This document shows positions 6,066-14,369 of a stretch of 53,208 bases of DNA, piece after piece. Within the stretch, counting starts at the first letter, position 1. Every line of letters starts with the position of its first letter. The translations under genes were made by a program, and so were the position numbers. Origin of the DNA: Lachnospiraceae bacterium (GTDB lineage: Bacteria; Bacillota; Clostridia; Lachnospirales; Lachnospiraceae); contig CAAGFJ010000074.1 in assembly GCA_900769115.1 (NCBI GenBank), positions 1 to 53,208 of the forward strand, given 5' to 3'. The notes under the pieces are model-generated. The model searched no databases. It was not told where the DNA came from and worked only from the letters and a program-made list of their open reading frames with translations.

Positions 6066-8441
6066 TGTCATATCCTCCTTATGATTTGCTTCATCGGTAT
6101 CTTGTTGTACTCCACGGAACACAGATACCGACATTGCATATTTTGACTTTATTTTGCGATCCCTCTTGGAATCATATACCTTGCACCAGTTAAGCCGCAA
6201 TGCATTCGTTACCACACAGAAGCTGGACAAACTCATTGCTGCTGCTCCAAACATCGGATTCAACTGCCAGCCGAGTAAATGAATATACACACCGGCTGCT
6301 AACGGAATACCGATCACATTATAGAAAAATGCCCAGAACAGATTCTCATGGATATTACGGAGTGTAGCCCGGCTTAACCGGATGGCAGCCGGTACATCCC
6401 GCAACTCACTCTTCATCAGCACGACATCCGCGGCATCAATGGCAATATCAGTTCCTGCTCCAATCGCAATTCCCGTATCCGCTCTGGTCAGTGCCGGAGC
6501 ATCATTGATTCCATCTCCTACCATTGCGGTTCTTCCCATTGCTTTGAGAGAACGGATCACGCTTTCCTTGCCCTCCGGCAGAACTCCGGCAACCACCTCA
6601 TCCACACCGGCTAATCTTCCGATTGCCTGCGCGGTCCGCTCGTTATCACCGGTCAGCATAACCACATGAATCCCCATATTTTTCAGTTCCTGAATTGCCT
6701 GTGGACTGTATTCCTTCATCGTATCTGCTACCGCGATCACACCAAGCAGCCTGCCATCCTTTGCAAAATACAGTGGTGTCTTGCCTTCTTCTGACAAGGA
6801 TTCTGCCTGTTTCCGGATCTTTTCTCCAATGGTTGCCTTCTGACTGATAAAGGAAGCATTTCCTCCGAAAAGAATTGCTCCATCTACCTTACCGGACAGA
6901 CCATTTCCCGGCAGGGCTTCAAATTCTTTTGCCTCCAGATCTGTTGTCTGTTCTATTATATCCGGCCGCTGCTCTACATACCGGACAATGGCTCCTGCCA
7001 GTGGATGCTCACTCTTACGCTCTAACGCATATGCAAGCGATAACAATTCCTGTTCGGATATTCCCTCTGCCGGAACCAGATCCGTGATCTCCGGTGTTCC
7101 ATTCGTAATCGTACCCGTCTTATCCAATGCCACGATCTGAATCTTTCCTGTCTGCTCCAAAGAGGATGCCGTCTTAAACAGGATACCATTCTTAGCACCC
7201 ACACCATTTCCTACCATAATCGCAACCGGTGTCGCTAAGCCTAACGCACAAGGACAACTGATTACCAATACGGAAATTCCTCTCGCCAGTGCAAATCCGA
7301 CACTCTGTCCGACCAGCAGCCATACCACAATAGTGATCAACGCAATTGTAATAACTACCGGAACAAACACGCCGGATACCTGATCCGCTACTTTGGCAAT
7401 CGGTGCCTTAGTTGCTGCCGCATCACTCACCATCTTAATGATCTGGGATAAAGTCGTATCTTCTCCGACTCTGGTTGCTTCACAAGTAAGAAAACCGGAC
7501 TGATTGACCGTTGCCGCTGATACGCTGTCTCCTGCTGCCTTATCCACCGGCACACTCTCTCCGGTCAATGCAGCTTCATTGACCGCACTATTTCCCTCTA
7601 TAATGATACCATCCACGGGTATATTCTCACCCGGACGTACGACAAAATGATCGCCTTTCTTCACCTGATCGATATCCACGATCTGTTCCACACCATCTAC
7701 TAACAATGTTGCTTTCTTCGGTGCTAACTGCATCAATCCCTTCAGGGCATCGGTTGTCTTACCCTTTGACCTTGCTTCTAGCATCTTACCAACCGTGATC
7801 AGGGTAAGGATCATCGCTGCCGACTCAAAATAGAATTCATGCATATACATCATGACGGCATCCATGTCCCCCCGCACCTGTGCTCCTGTCATGGCAAATA
7901 AAGCATAGGTACTGTAACCAAATGCCGCACCTGCACCAAGGGCAACTAACGTATCCATGTTTGGTGCACGATGGATCAGACCTTTCACACCGCTGATAAA
8001 GAACTTCTGATTGATCACCATAATAATGATCGTAAGCAGCATCTGTAATAATCCCATTGCCACATGATTCCCTTCTAAAAAGGACGGCAACGGCCAGTTC
8101 CACATCATATGTCCCATAGAAAAGTACATCAGTATAAGCAGAAATCCTACTGACCAGATCAGTCTCCTCTTAAGAACAGGAGTTGTCTTATCTGCCAATG
8201 CATCCTCGGCATCTGTATGACCAACTTCTGTGCTCGCCGAACTGCCTTTCACTGAAGCACCATATCCTGCCTCTTCTACTGCTTTGATAATTGCACTGTC
8301 ACTTGCACCGCCTTCCACACCCATGGAATTGGTCAACAGACTGACGGAGCAGGAAGTAACTCCATCCACCTTCGATACGGCTTTCTCTACACGGGCACTA
8401 CATGCCGCACAACTCATTCCTGTCACTGTATATTGTTGCAT
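5856..8441 (-). CDS. copA: copper-translocating P-type ATPase with N- and C-terminal metal-binding domains (CopA-CopZ fusion)
   Basis: 861 residues. The N-terminal HMA domain has GMSCAACS. It is followed by membrane segments, the actuator motif TGES, the channel motif SCPCALGLATP, phosphorylation site DKTGT, the nucleotide-binding HP motif (SEHPLAG) and GDGINDAPAL. Transmembrane CPC together with the C-terminal pair fits Cu(I) export. After a ~40-residue linker, residues ~793-861 form a second HMA (GMMCGHCEAAVKKAL), equal to a complete CopZ chaperone. An internal RBS precedes that domain. It lies 18 nt downstream of csoR and belongs to the same CsoR-controlled unit. Confidence 0.95.
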   Translation of the reverse strand: MQQYTVTGMSCAACSARVEKAVSKVDGVTSCSVSLLTNSMGVEGGASDSAIIKAVEEAGYGASVKGSSASTEVGHTDAEDALADKTTPVLKRRLIWSVGFLLILMYFSMGHMMWNWPLPSFLEGNHVAMGLLQMLLTIIIMVINQKFFISGVKGLIHRAPNMDTLVALGAGAAFGYSTYALFAMTGAQVRGDMDAVMMYMHEFYFESAAMILTLITVGKMLEARSKGKTTDALKGLMQLAPKKATLLVDGVEQIVDIDQVKKGDHFVVRPGENIPVDGIIIEGNSAVNEAALTGESVPVDKAAGDSVSAATVNQSGFLTCEATRVGEDTTLSQIIKMVSDAAATKAPIAKVADQVSGVFVPVVITIALITIVVWLLVGQSVGFALARGISVLVISCPCALGLATPVAIMVGNGVGAKNGILFKTASSLEQTGKIQIVALDKTGTITNGTPEITDLVPAEGISEQELLSLAYALERKSEHPLAGAIVRYVEQRPDIIEQTTDLEAKEFEALPGNGLSGKVDGAILFGGNASFISQKATIGEKIRKQAESLSEEGKTPLYFAKDGRLLGVIAVADTMKEYSPQAIQELKNMGIHVVMLTGDNERTAQAIGRLAGVDEVVAGVLPEGKESVIRSLKAMGRTAMVGDGINDAPALTRADTGIAIGAGTDIAIDAADVVLMKSELRDVPAAIRLSRATLRNIHENLFWAFFYNVIGIPLAAGVYIHLLGWQLNPMFGAAAMSLSSFCVVTNALRLNWCKVYDSKRDRKIKSKYAMSVSVFRGVQQDTDEANHKEDMTMEKTMKIEGMMCGHCEAAVKKALEALDDVNEAIVSHEKGTAIVKLNADVADDVLKETVEAKDYRVIEVK

Positions 8442-8459
8442 CGTGTTATCCTTCTTTCT

Positions 8460-8789
8460 CTATTTCATTAGCTTCTGCAACAGCTTCACCAATTCGTCCA
8501 CTGTCTCTTCCTTCCCCTCTTTGATATCGCGGGTCACGCAGCCTTTGATATGATTGGCCAGCAACACCTTATTAAAGCTATTAAGCGCTGCATTCGCTGC
8601 CGCAACCTGAACTAAAATGTCTGCACAATAGCAATCCTTCTCCACCATTCCTCTGATACCACGAATCTGTCCTTCGATCCGGTTCAGACGATGAATCAGA
8701 TCCTTATACTCCTTCTCCGAACGTTCCGTTGTTCTCTCACAACAACACTTTGGACATGGTTCCTGTTCCTTATTATCTGCGTTCTCCAT
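8460..8789 (-). CDS. csoR: CsoR-type copper-sensing repressor
   Basis: 109 residues from ATG 8789. CsoR/RcnR/FrmR family (PF02583): LIHRLNRIEGQIRGIRGMV, then the Cys-His-Cys copper ligands in DCYCADILVQV and NHIKGC. The N-terminus adds a Cys cluster (CPKCCCE) that could bind further metal. It is first in the operon with copA, and its own promoter carries a matching palindrome, so autoregulation by Cu(I) is expected. Confidence 0.92.
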   Translation of the reverse strand: MENADNKEQEPCPKCCCERTTERSEKEYKDLIHRLNRIEGQIRGIRGMVEKDCYCADILVQVAAANAALNSFNKVLLANHIKGCVTRDIKEGKEETVDELVKLLQKLMK

Positions 8790-8843
8790 AACCCTATACC
8801 TTTCCCTATACATTTCATAACAAACTTTGTATCTACAGTCGTC

Positions 8844-8872
8844 ATTATATACCCCCGTAGGGTATATTGCAA
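8844..8872 (-). promoter_or_regulatory. csoR-copA promoter with CsoR operator
   Basis: Minus-strand TTGCAA (8867-8872), 17-nt spacer, TATAAT (8844-8849). The spacer is filled by the palindrome ATATACCC-5-GGGTATAT (8847-8867), a GC-centred CsoR-type site, so bound repressor would block polymerase directly. Confidence 0.88.
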
Positions 8873-8939
8873 GTAAAAATATAAAAGGCAGAGTAAAAAA
8901 ACACCCTGCCTTATTCTCATCTGCATTTCCTATCGCATA

Positions 8940-9551
8940 CTATTTTCCCTGTGGTGCATCCGGATATTTGATCAGATCATATAATTTACCATGTTCTCCA
9001 CAATCTCTTGTTCCTGCTAACTGCATACCAAGATGCATATATTTATCACATTTTGATTGTGCATCTGTATCCAAAATGACCGGAATCTGAAGCCGGTTGC
9101 CTTCGGCAAAAGCCATCTCCATGACTTTTCTCATATACCCCTGTCCCTGATACTCTTCTGTCACACAGACCAGACCAACAAAGATATATGGTTTCTTCTC
9201 CTTATCCATCCGGCTTTGCAGCCCTGCACCACCCTTAGACATCGCTTTAAAAAAATGCACCATTTCTGATAAACTCATAGATTGAAAAAACGCCTTCACC
9301 AATTCTATTCCGGCAGATAGACTTATCTTCTGTCCCGGAACCTTATAAGCAATATAGGCTTCTCCCTTTTCACTTGTAGTATGAAGCATGCCTGCTTTTA
9401 CCGCCATTCGGACATACCCGTTAATATAGATCGCTGCAGCCTCCTGACTGCGATAACAGGATGCCAGACCTTTTTCCTTTCCGTAATCATAATATCCAAA
9501 TGCATGGCCAATCTTGCCAACCTTCTGCTCATCCAATTTCTTTACTATCAT
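8940..9551 (-). CDS. GNAT family N-acetyltransferase
   Basis: 203 residues from ATG 9551, chosen for AGGAGAGG just upstream; the longer frame has no RBS. The C-terminal half has the acetyl-CoA motif VCVTEEYQGQGYMRKVMEMA (R/QxxGxG/A type) and a later LDTDAQSKCDKYMHLGMQL, typical of GNAT fold strands. Substrate unknown. It is monocistronic, with a promoter that carries a dyad. The terminator lying between this gene's promoter and trxB separates the two. Confidence 0.8.
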   Translation of the reverse strand: MIVKKLDEQKVGKIGHAFGYYDYGKEKGLASCYRSQEAAAIYINGYVRMAVKAGMLHTTSEKGEAYIAYKVPGQKISLSAGIELVKAFFQSMSLSEMVHFFKAMSKGGAGLQSRMDKEKKPYIFVGLVCVTEEYQGQGYMRKVMEMAFAEGNRLQIPVILDTDAQSKCDKYMHLGMQLAGTRDCGEHGKLYDLIKYPDAPQGK

Positions 9552-9594
9552 ATTTTCCTCTCCTATATCCTCATAAATTATATTGTTATACCTA

Positions 9595-9623
9595 ATGTTA
9601 GTCTCAACTAACCAATATGTCAA
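9595..9623 (-). promoter_or_regulatory. acetyltransferase promoter with dyad
   Basis: Minus-strand TTGACA (9618-9623), 17-nt spacer, TAACAT (9595-9600). The dyad GTTAGT-4-ACTAAC (9597-9612) covers the -10 and spacer, suggesting a repressor site of unknown owner. Confidence 0.65.
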
Positions 9624-9657
9624 GAAAAAGAGATTATTTTATCTCAAATAATCTCTT
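9624..9657 (-). terminator. trxB operon terminator
   Basis: AGAGATTATTT/AAATAATCTCT, 11-bp perfect stem with a 6-nt loop, followed by TTTTTC on the minus strand, directly after the stop at 9665. Confidence 0.85.
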
Positions 9658-9664
9658 TTCCCAT

Positions 9665-10561
9665 CTACAACCGAATATATCTCTCAGCAGAAGTGGCTGC
9701 ATTGGCACCATCTGCAACTGCCGTAATAATCTGCCGAAGTTCTTTCGTTCTGACATCTCCCGCTGCAAAGAAGCCCGCTGCTGAGGTCTTGCCTGTCTCA
9801 TCTGCAATGATATAACCATTGTCATCCATAAGAACAATACCCTGTAACATACTCGTTGCCGGCTGCATGCCAACCGCCACAAATACACCGGATACCTCCA
9901 ATGATCTGCCATCCTCTAACTGCAACGCCGTCACAACCTGCTCGCCTTTCACCTCCTGCACCTTTGCAGGAACGACCAGTTCAATATTCTCTGTCTCTTT
10001 CAGCTTAGTCAATGTTGTCGCATCTCCACGGAACACATCCCTTCGGTGTACGAGATACACTTTATTACATATATCTGCTAGATAGATAGCATCATCCATA
10101 GCGGTATTGCCACCACCAACTACTGCAACATCTTTTCCTTTGAAAAATGCACCATCACACGTTGCACAATAAGAAACACCCTTACCAGAAAGTTCTTCCT
10201 CTCCCGGTACACCCAGATGTCTGTGTGCGGCTCCCGCTGCATATACCACCGTCTTACTCTCTAATGTCTCACCATTTTTCAAATGTACATACCAGCGATC
10301 GGCTGCTTTCTCAAACCGGATCACTTCGCCATCCTTAAATTCCACATCCAGACTTTCCGCATGGGAACGGAACTTCTCGCCAAGCTCATATCCGTTAATA
10401 CCCGGAATTCCCAGATAATTGTCTACATGGCTGCTCTCTGCCACCTGACCGGTTCCGTAATATACTTTCTCGATCACAAGTACCGACAGACCAGCCCTTT
10501 TTCCATATACCGCAGCCGACATTCCTGCCGGACCGCTTCCTACTATTATAATATCTACCAT
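9665..10561 (-). CDS. thioredoxin reductase-like FAD/NAD(P)H disulfide oxidoreductase
   Basis: 298 residues. FAD-binding GSGPAGMSAAVYGKRAG at the N-terminus, redox-active CATC (in YCATCDGAFF), NAD(P)-binding VVGGGNTAMDDA and C-terminal AAGDVRTKELRQI. RBS GGAGG precedes the ATG. Length and motifs fit TrxB or a ferredoxin/flavin-type relative; Clostridia carry several paralogues and no thioredoxin is adjacent, so the exact partner is open. It lies 12 nt after the rhodanese-TtcA gene, suggesting it could supply reducing power for sulfur transfer. Confidence 0.88.
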   Translation of the reverse strand: MVDIIIVGSGPAGMSAAVYGKRAGLSVLVIEKVYYGTGQVAESSHVDNYLGIPGINGYELGEKFRSHAESLDVEFKDGEVIRFEKAADRWYVHLKNGETLESKTVVYAAGAAHRHLGVPGEEELSGKGVSYCATCDGAFFKGKDVAVVGGGNTAMDDAIYLADICNKVYLVHRRDVFRGDATTLTKLKETENIELVVPAKVQEVKGEQVVTALQLEDGRSLEVSGVFVAVGMQPATSMLQGIVLMDDNGYIIADETGKTSAAGFFAAGDVRTKELRQIITAVADGANAATSAERYIRL

Positions 10562-10573
10562 CTCTTACCTCCA

Positions 10574-11719
10574 TTAGTATTCATCCAGGAAATGATGTTT
10601 CACGCCATCCTTCTTATACGCAATAATCGTATTCAGATTCACATTTTCCACGCTTCGGAAGATATTCTTCTCAATCACATCACTCCGTTCGCTGAGCATC
10701 TTAATCAGCTCTTTGATCTCTGCACGCTTCGAACCCTTTTCCGTTCCTCCGCAGGATGCACAGCTTTCGGTAAACCGGCATGCACACTGAATAAAATGCA
10801 GTTTGTTATAATCACGCCAGTGTTTGATATCATCCTCCCGGATCAGATACATCGGACGGATCAATTCCATGCCCTCAAAATTCGTACTGTGAATCTTCGG
10901 CATCATTGTCTGAATCTGTCCTCCATATAGCATACCCATAACGATCGTTTCTATTACATCATCAAAATGATGTCCTAATGCGATCTTATTACAGCCTAAC
11001 TTCTGTGCCTGGCTATAGAGATGTCCCCGGCGCATTCTTGCACACAGATAACATGGCGAACCTCCAATATCATCCTTTGCTACTGTATCAAAGATATCGG
11101 ATTCAAACACCGTGATTGGCACCTCTAAGAACTTGGCATTATCCAATATCGTCTGATAATTAATGTCGTTATATCCAGGATTCATGACCAGATATTCCAC
11201 TTCAAAGTTCTTCTTTCCGTGCCGTTCTAACTCCTGAAACAGCTTCGCCATCAACATGGAATCCTTGCCACCGGAGATACAGACTGCGATCCGGTCTCCA
11301 TCCTGAATCATGTCATATTCATTGATTCCTTTTACAAATGGACGCCAGATCTCTTTACGGAATCGTTTGACAATACTACGCTCGACATACTTACAATTGA
11401 TTTCCGGCTCTTCCCCCTGCTCCATCATGCGTTGCAATTTCAGCCGTAGATAAGCATGAAATCCATTCTGGATACTGTATGCTTCATATCCCTGTTCAGC
11501 CAGATTCTCCGCTATCTCATCACTCTTCTGTCCGGTATAACAAATGAGATAAACCGGCTTATCTTTGGCAATCTCATCCTTGTGTTCATCTAATCCTTCC
11601 CAGAACAGATTCACAGCTCCCGGATAGGTCTCTTTCTCATATTCCTCCGGGCTTCTCAGATCAATAATCTGCTTGTCTCTCTTATCCTGTTCTATCTCCT
11701 CAATCTTCTTCCTGAACAT
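10574..11719 (-). CDS. rhodanese-TtcA/TtuA fusion, probable tRNA thiolation enzyme
   Basis: 381 residues. Residues ~1-95 are a rhodanese domain (IDLRSPEEY, active Cys in CYTGQKS). Residues ~120-370 are an ATP pyrophosphatase of the TtcA/TtuA class with PP-loop SGGKDSM, CYLCARMRRGHLY and GHHFDDVIET. A C-terminal CACRFTESCASCGG adds cysteines that could help hold a cluster or sulfur. The fusion suggests persulfide passed from rhodanese to the adenylating domain. It sits between tcdA and the thioredoxin reductase-like gene on one strand. Confidence 0.85.
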   Translation of the reverse strand: MFRKKIEEIEQDKRDKQIIDLRSPEEYEKETYPGAVNLFWEGLDEHKDEIAKDKPVYLICYTGQKSDEIAENLAEQGYEAYSIQNGFHAYLRLKLQRMMEQGEEPEINCKYVERSIVKRFRKEIWRPFVKGINEYDMIQDGDRIAVCISGGKDSMLMAKLFQELERHGKKNFEVEYLVMNPGYNDINYQTILDNAKFLEVPITVFESDIFDTVAKDDIGGSPCYLCARMRRGHLYSQAQKLGCNKIALGHHFDDVIETIVMGMLYGGQIQTMMPKIHSTNFEGMELIRPMYLIREDDIKHWRDYNKLHFIQCACRFTESCASCGGTEKGSKRAEIKELIKMLSERSDVIEKNIFRSVENVNLNTIIAYKKDGVKHHFLDEY

Positions 11720-11809
11720 ATCTTATATTCCTTCCTGCATGCTCTCCGGCAACCACTGCTTCATTCATGTCACCGGCTATTTTTTTATCTGATGTGATCC
11801 ATACTGTAA

Positions 11810-12574
11810 TTATCGTATCTGCACGCCGCCAAGATCCTTGATCACTTCCGATGCAATAATAAGACCTGCTACTGCCGGCACAAATGCGGTCGATCCCGGA
11901 ATATCCCGCCGTTCATTACAGGTTCTCGCTGCTCCCGGCGGACATACACAATGATTCCGGCAACTGATCGACTCATCTTCGATCGGACGAATCGCTTTCT
12001 CCTTCGAATAAACCACCTTTAACTTCCTGACACCACGTTTCTTCAATTCCCGGCGCATTACCTTTGCAAGAGGGCACACAGAAGTCTTATAGATATCTGC
12101 CACCTCAAATTCTGCCGGATTCAGTTTATTGCCTGCTCCCATACTACTTATAATCGGCGTATCAGTCTCTTGTGCCTGCATCACAAGCTGAATCTTTGCT
12201 GTCACTGTATCCACCGCATCCACAACATACGAATATGCCGTAAAATCAAACTCATCTTTATTCTCCGGAAGATAAAAACAATTATGCACTTCCACCTTGC
12301 AATCCGGATTAATATCCAGAATCCGTTCTTTCATGACTTCCGTTTTGTATTTTCCAATTGTCTTTCTCGTAGCAATGATCTGCCGATTGAGATTGGTCAG
12401 ACATACCTTGTCATCATCGATCAGATCGATCGCACCAACCCCACTTCGTACAAGTGCTTCTACTACATATCCACCTACACCACCGATTCCAAACACGGCA
12501 ACTCTGGCCTGTGACAACCGGTCCATTGCTTCTTTTCCTAATAATAACTGTGTTCTTGAAAACTGGTCTAACAT
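11810..12574 (-). CDS. tcdA: tRNA threonylcarbamoyladenosine dehydratase (TcdA/CsdL)
   Basis: 254 residues, E1/ThiF fold. ATP site VFGIGGVGGYVVEALVRSGVG, DDDKVCLTNLNRQ and the SMGAGNKLNP motif. C-terminal CRNHCVCPPGA is typical of TcdA and adjacent family members. It cyclises t6A37 of tRNA. GAGGAG precedes ATG 12574. It may be co-transcribed with the downstream rhodanese-TtcA gene (90-nt gap), giving a tRNA-modification pair. Confidence 0.88.
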   Translation of the reverse strand: MLDQFSRTQLLLGKEAMDRLSQARVAVFGIGGVGGYVVEALVRSGVGAIDLIDDDKVCLTNLNRQIIATRKTIGKYKTEVMKERILDINPDCKVEVHNCFYLPENKDEFDFTAYSYVVDAVDTVTAKIQLVMQAQETDTPIISSMGAGNKLNPAEFEVADIYKTSVCPLAKVMRRELKKRGVRKLKVVYSKEKAIRPIEDESISCRNHCVCPPGAARTCNERRDIPGSTAFVPAVAGLIIASEVIKDLGGVQIR

Positions 12575-12670
12575 ATATACTCCTCTAACGTATCTGCCTT
12601 ATTATGAACTGCTACTCATCATACCACACAAACCTGTATTCGTCACCTACAACTATACCTCGTAACGTCG

Positions 12671-12704
12671 AAAAAGGTTACCTGTAATCTGGTAACCCTT
12701 TTCC
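12671..12704 (-). terminator. metY terminator
   Basis: GGTTACC-8-GGTAACC with A runs before and TTTTTCG after on the minus strand. It ends the metY transcript and is nearly symmetrical, so it may work in both directions. Confidence 0.85.
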
Positions 12705-12747
12705 ATTTCGCAATTATAATTAATATACCCAGGAAGATCTATTCTAT

Positions 12748-14055
12748 TTACTGAATTGCCTTAAATGCCTCGTCAAGATCTTCAATGATATCATCGATAT
12801 TCTCTGTTCCGATTGAAAGACGAATGGTATTTGGCTTAATACCCTGATCTAACAACTCAGCCTCGTTGCACTCTGAATGTGTGGTAGATGCCGGATGGAT
12901 TGCTAATGACTTCACATCTGCAACGTTGGCAAGCAGTGAGAATAACTCTAACTCATCAATGAACTGCTGTGCTTTCTTCGCATCCCCTTTGATCTCAAAT
13001 GTGAAGATAGAACCACCACCATTTGGGAAATACTTCTTATAAAGTGCCTGCTGCTCCGGATCTGTTGAAATAGAAGGATGATTGACCTTCTCTACCAGCG
13101 GCTGGTCTTTCAGATACTGTACAACCTTTAATGCATTTTCTACATGACGCTCTACACGAAGAGATAATGTCTCCAAGCCCTGAAGGAAAATGAAGGAATG
13201 TACCGGTGAAATCGTTGCTCCTGTATCACGAAGCAGGATTGCACGAATATATGTAACAAATGCTGCCGGAGCGCAATCCTTTGCAAAGGAAACTCCATGG
13301 TAAGATACGTTTGGTTCTGTCAACCATGGGAACTTATCACTTGCTGTCCAGTCGAATTTACCACTATCAATGATGACACCACCGATTGTTGTCCCGTGTC
13401 CACCAATGAACTTGGTTGCAGAATGCACTACGATATCTGCACCATACTCAATCGGACGAACCAGGTAAGGTGTTGCGAATGTATTATCTACAATCAATGG
13501 AATGCCTGCTTCATGTGCAATGTTTGCAATCTTCTCGATATCCACAACTTCTGAATTCGGATTACCCAATGTCTCAATCTCAATTGCTTTTGTATTGTCC
13601 TTGATTGCTGCCTTAATCGCATCATAATCGAATGGATCTACAAATGTTGCTTCAATTCCGTAATCCGGAAGTGTATGTGCTAACAGATTATATGTACCAC
13701 CATAGATATTCTTTGCTGCTACAATATGATCGCCTGCATGAGCAACACCCTGTAAAGCATATGTCAATGCTGCTGCACCGGAACCAACTGCTAAGGCTGC
13801 TACACCACCCTCTAATGCTGCGATTCTCTGCTCGAAGATATCTTCTGTCGGGTTTGTCAATCTTCCGTAGATGTTACCCGCATCCCGAAGACCGAAACGA
13901 TCCGCTGCATGCTGGCTGTTATGAAATACATAAGAAGATGTCAGATAGATTGGAACCGCTCTTGCGTCAGTCACCGGATCCGGCTGCTCCTGTCCTACAT
14001 GTAACTGTAATGTCTCAAACTTTAAATTTCTTTCTGCATATGATTTCTTACTCAT
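12748..14055 (-). CDS. metY: O-acetylhomoserine sulfhydrylase / homocysteine synthase
   Basis: 435 residues, PLP-dependent Cys/Met metabolism family (PF01053). Length and the internal insertion fit MetY rather than the ~380-residue MetB/MetC. GSGAAALTYAL (PLP phosphate region), NPNSEVVDIEKI, DNTFATPYLVRPIEYGAD and the lysine in VHSATKFIGGHGTTIGG are visible. It makes homocysteine or cysteine from O-acetylated precursor and sulfide. It is monocistronic. A ~190-nt leader contains a 22-codon Cys-terminal ORF, and its promoter has dyads, so control by sulfur amino acids is likely. Confidence 0.93.
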   Translation of the reverse strand: MSKKSYAERNLKFETLQLHVGQEQPDPVTDARAVPIYLTSSYVFHNSQHAADRFGLRDAGNIYGRLTNPTEDIFEQRIAALEGGVAALAVGSGAAALTYALQGVAHAGDHIVAAKNIYGGTYNLLAHTLPDYGIEATFVDPFDYDAIKAAIKDNTKAIEIETLGNPNSEVVDIEKIANIAHEAGIPLIVDNTFATPYLVRPIEYGADIVVHSATKFIGGHGTTIGGVIIDSGKFDWTASDKFPWLTEPNVSYHGVSFAKDCAPAAFVTYIRAILLRDTGATISPVHSFIFLQGLETLSLRVERHVENALKVVQYLKDQPLVEKVNHPSISTDPEQQALYKKYFPNGGGSIFTFEIKGDAKKAQQFIDELELFSLLANVADVKSLAIHPASTTHSECNEAELLDQGIKPNTIRLSIGTENIDDIIEDLDEAFKAIQ

Positions 14056-14130
14056 AATTGTACCTCTTTCTGTGGTCCTGCCACTCTGTATTTTTATTAT
14101 TAAATGTTTCCTTAAGTTACTATTGTATTC

Positions 14131-14199
14131 TTACTTGCTGCAACACCTACACATCGAATGATACAGTGCTACACGATCATTAAATTTCACAAATCTCAT
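14131..14199 (-). CDS. Cys-rich leader peptide of metY
   Basis: 22 codons from ATG 14199 to TAA 14131, in the metY 5' UTR. GGAG lies 10 nt before the ATG. The peptide starts MRFVKFNDRVALYH and ends SMCRCCSK: three cysteine codons (TGT, TGT, TGC) within four residues next to the stop. The RVxLxHSxxCR pattern resembles Cys-terminal leader peptides known before sulfur genes in Actinobacteria. Ribosome stalling at the Cys codons when Cys-tRNA is scarce would link cysteine supply to metY. No intrinsic terminator is seen between it and metY, so the mechanism would be translational or Rho-dependent. Function is inferred. Confidence 0.7.
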   Translation of the reverse strand: MRFVKFNDRVALYHSMCRCCSK

Positions 14200-14221
14200 A
14201 GCTTTCACGCTCCATTTCTTA

Positions 14222-14281
14222 TTTCCTATCTGTTTACAAGGTTTATAATATCACGACATTTCCTACCTGTCCACTAGGAAA
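14222..14281 (-). promoter_or_regulatory. metY promoter with repeated dyad sites
   Basis: Minus-strand TGGACA (14268-14273), 17-nt spacer, TATTAT (14245-14250). TTTCCTA-9-TAGGAAA (14259-14281) surrounds the -35. A related half copy, TTTCCTATCTGTTTAC, lies at 14222-14237 downstream of the -10, 37 bp from the first. The layout suggests an Rrf2/CymR-like regulator, but the owner is not proven. Confidence 0.6.
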
Positions 14282-14289
14282 TTCAAATA

Positions 14290-14325
14290 GCCAGCTATAG
14301 GAAAAACCTATAACTGGCTTTTTTT
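14290..14325 (+). terminator. strong plus-strand terminator with no known plus-strand gene
   Basis: A 12-bp stem (one mismatch) GCCAGCTATAGG/CCTATAACTGGC with A5 loop, followed by TTTTTTTG on the plus strand. On the minus strand it is followed only by TATTTG, so it would be a weak end for the ABC operon. A plus-strand transcript reaching it would be antisense to the metY leader. Confidence 0.6.
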
Positions 14326-14369
14326 GCTTTTTATATCACGATTTTACTTGTGCGATCTCACATACGGCA

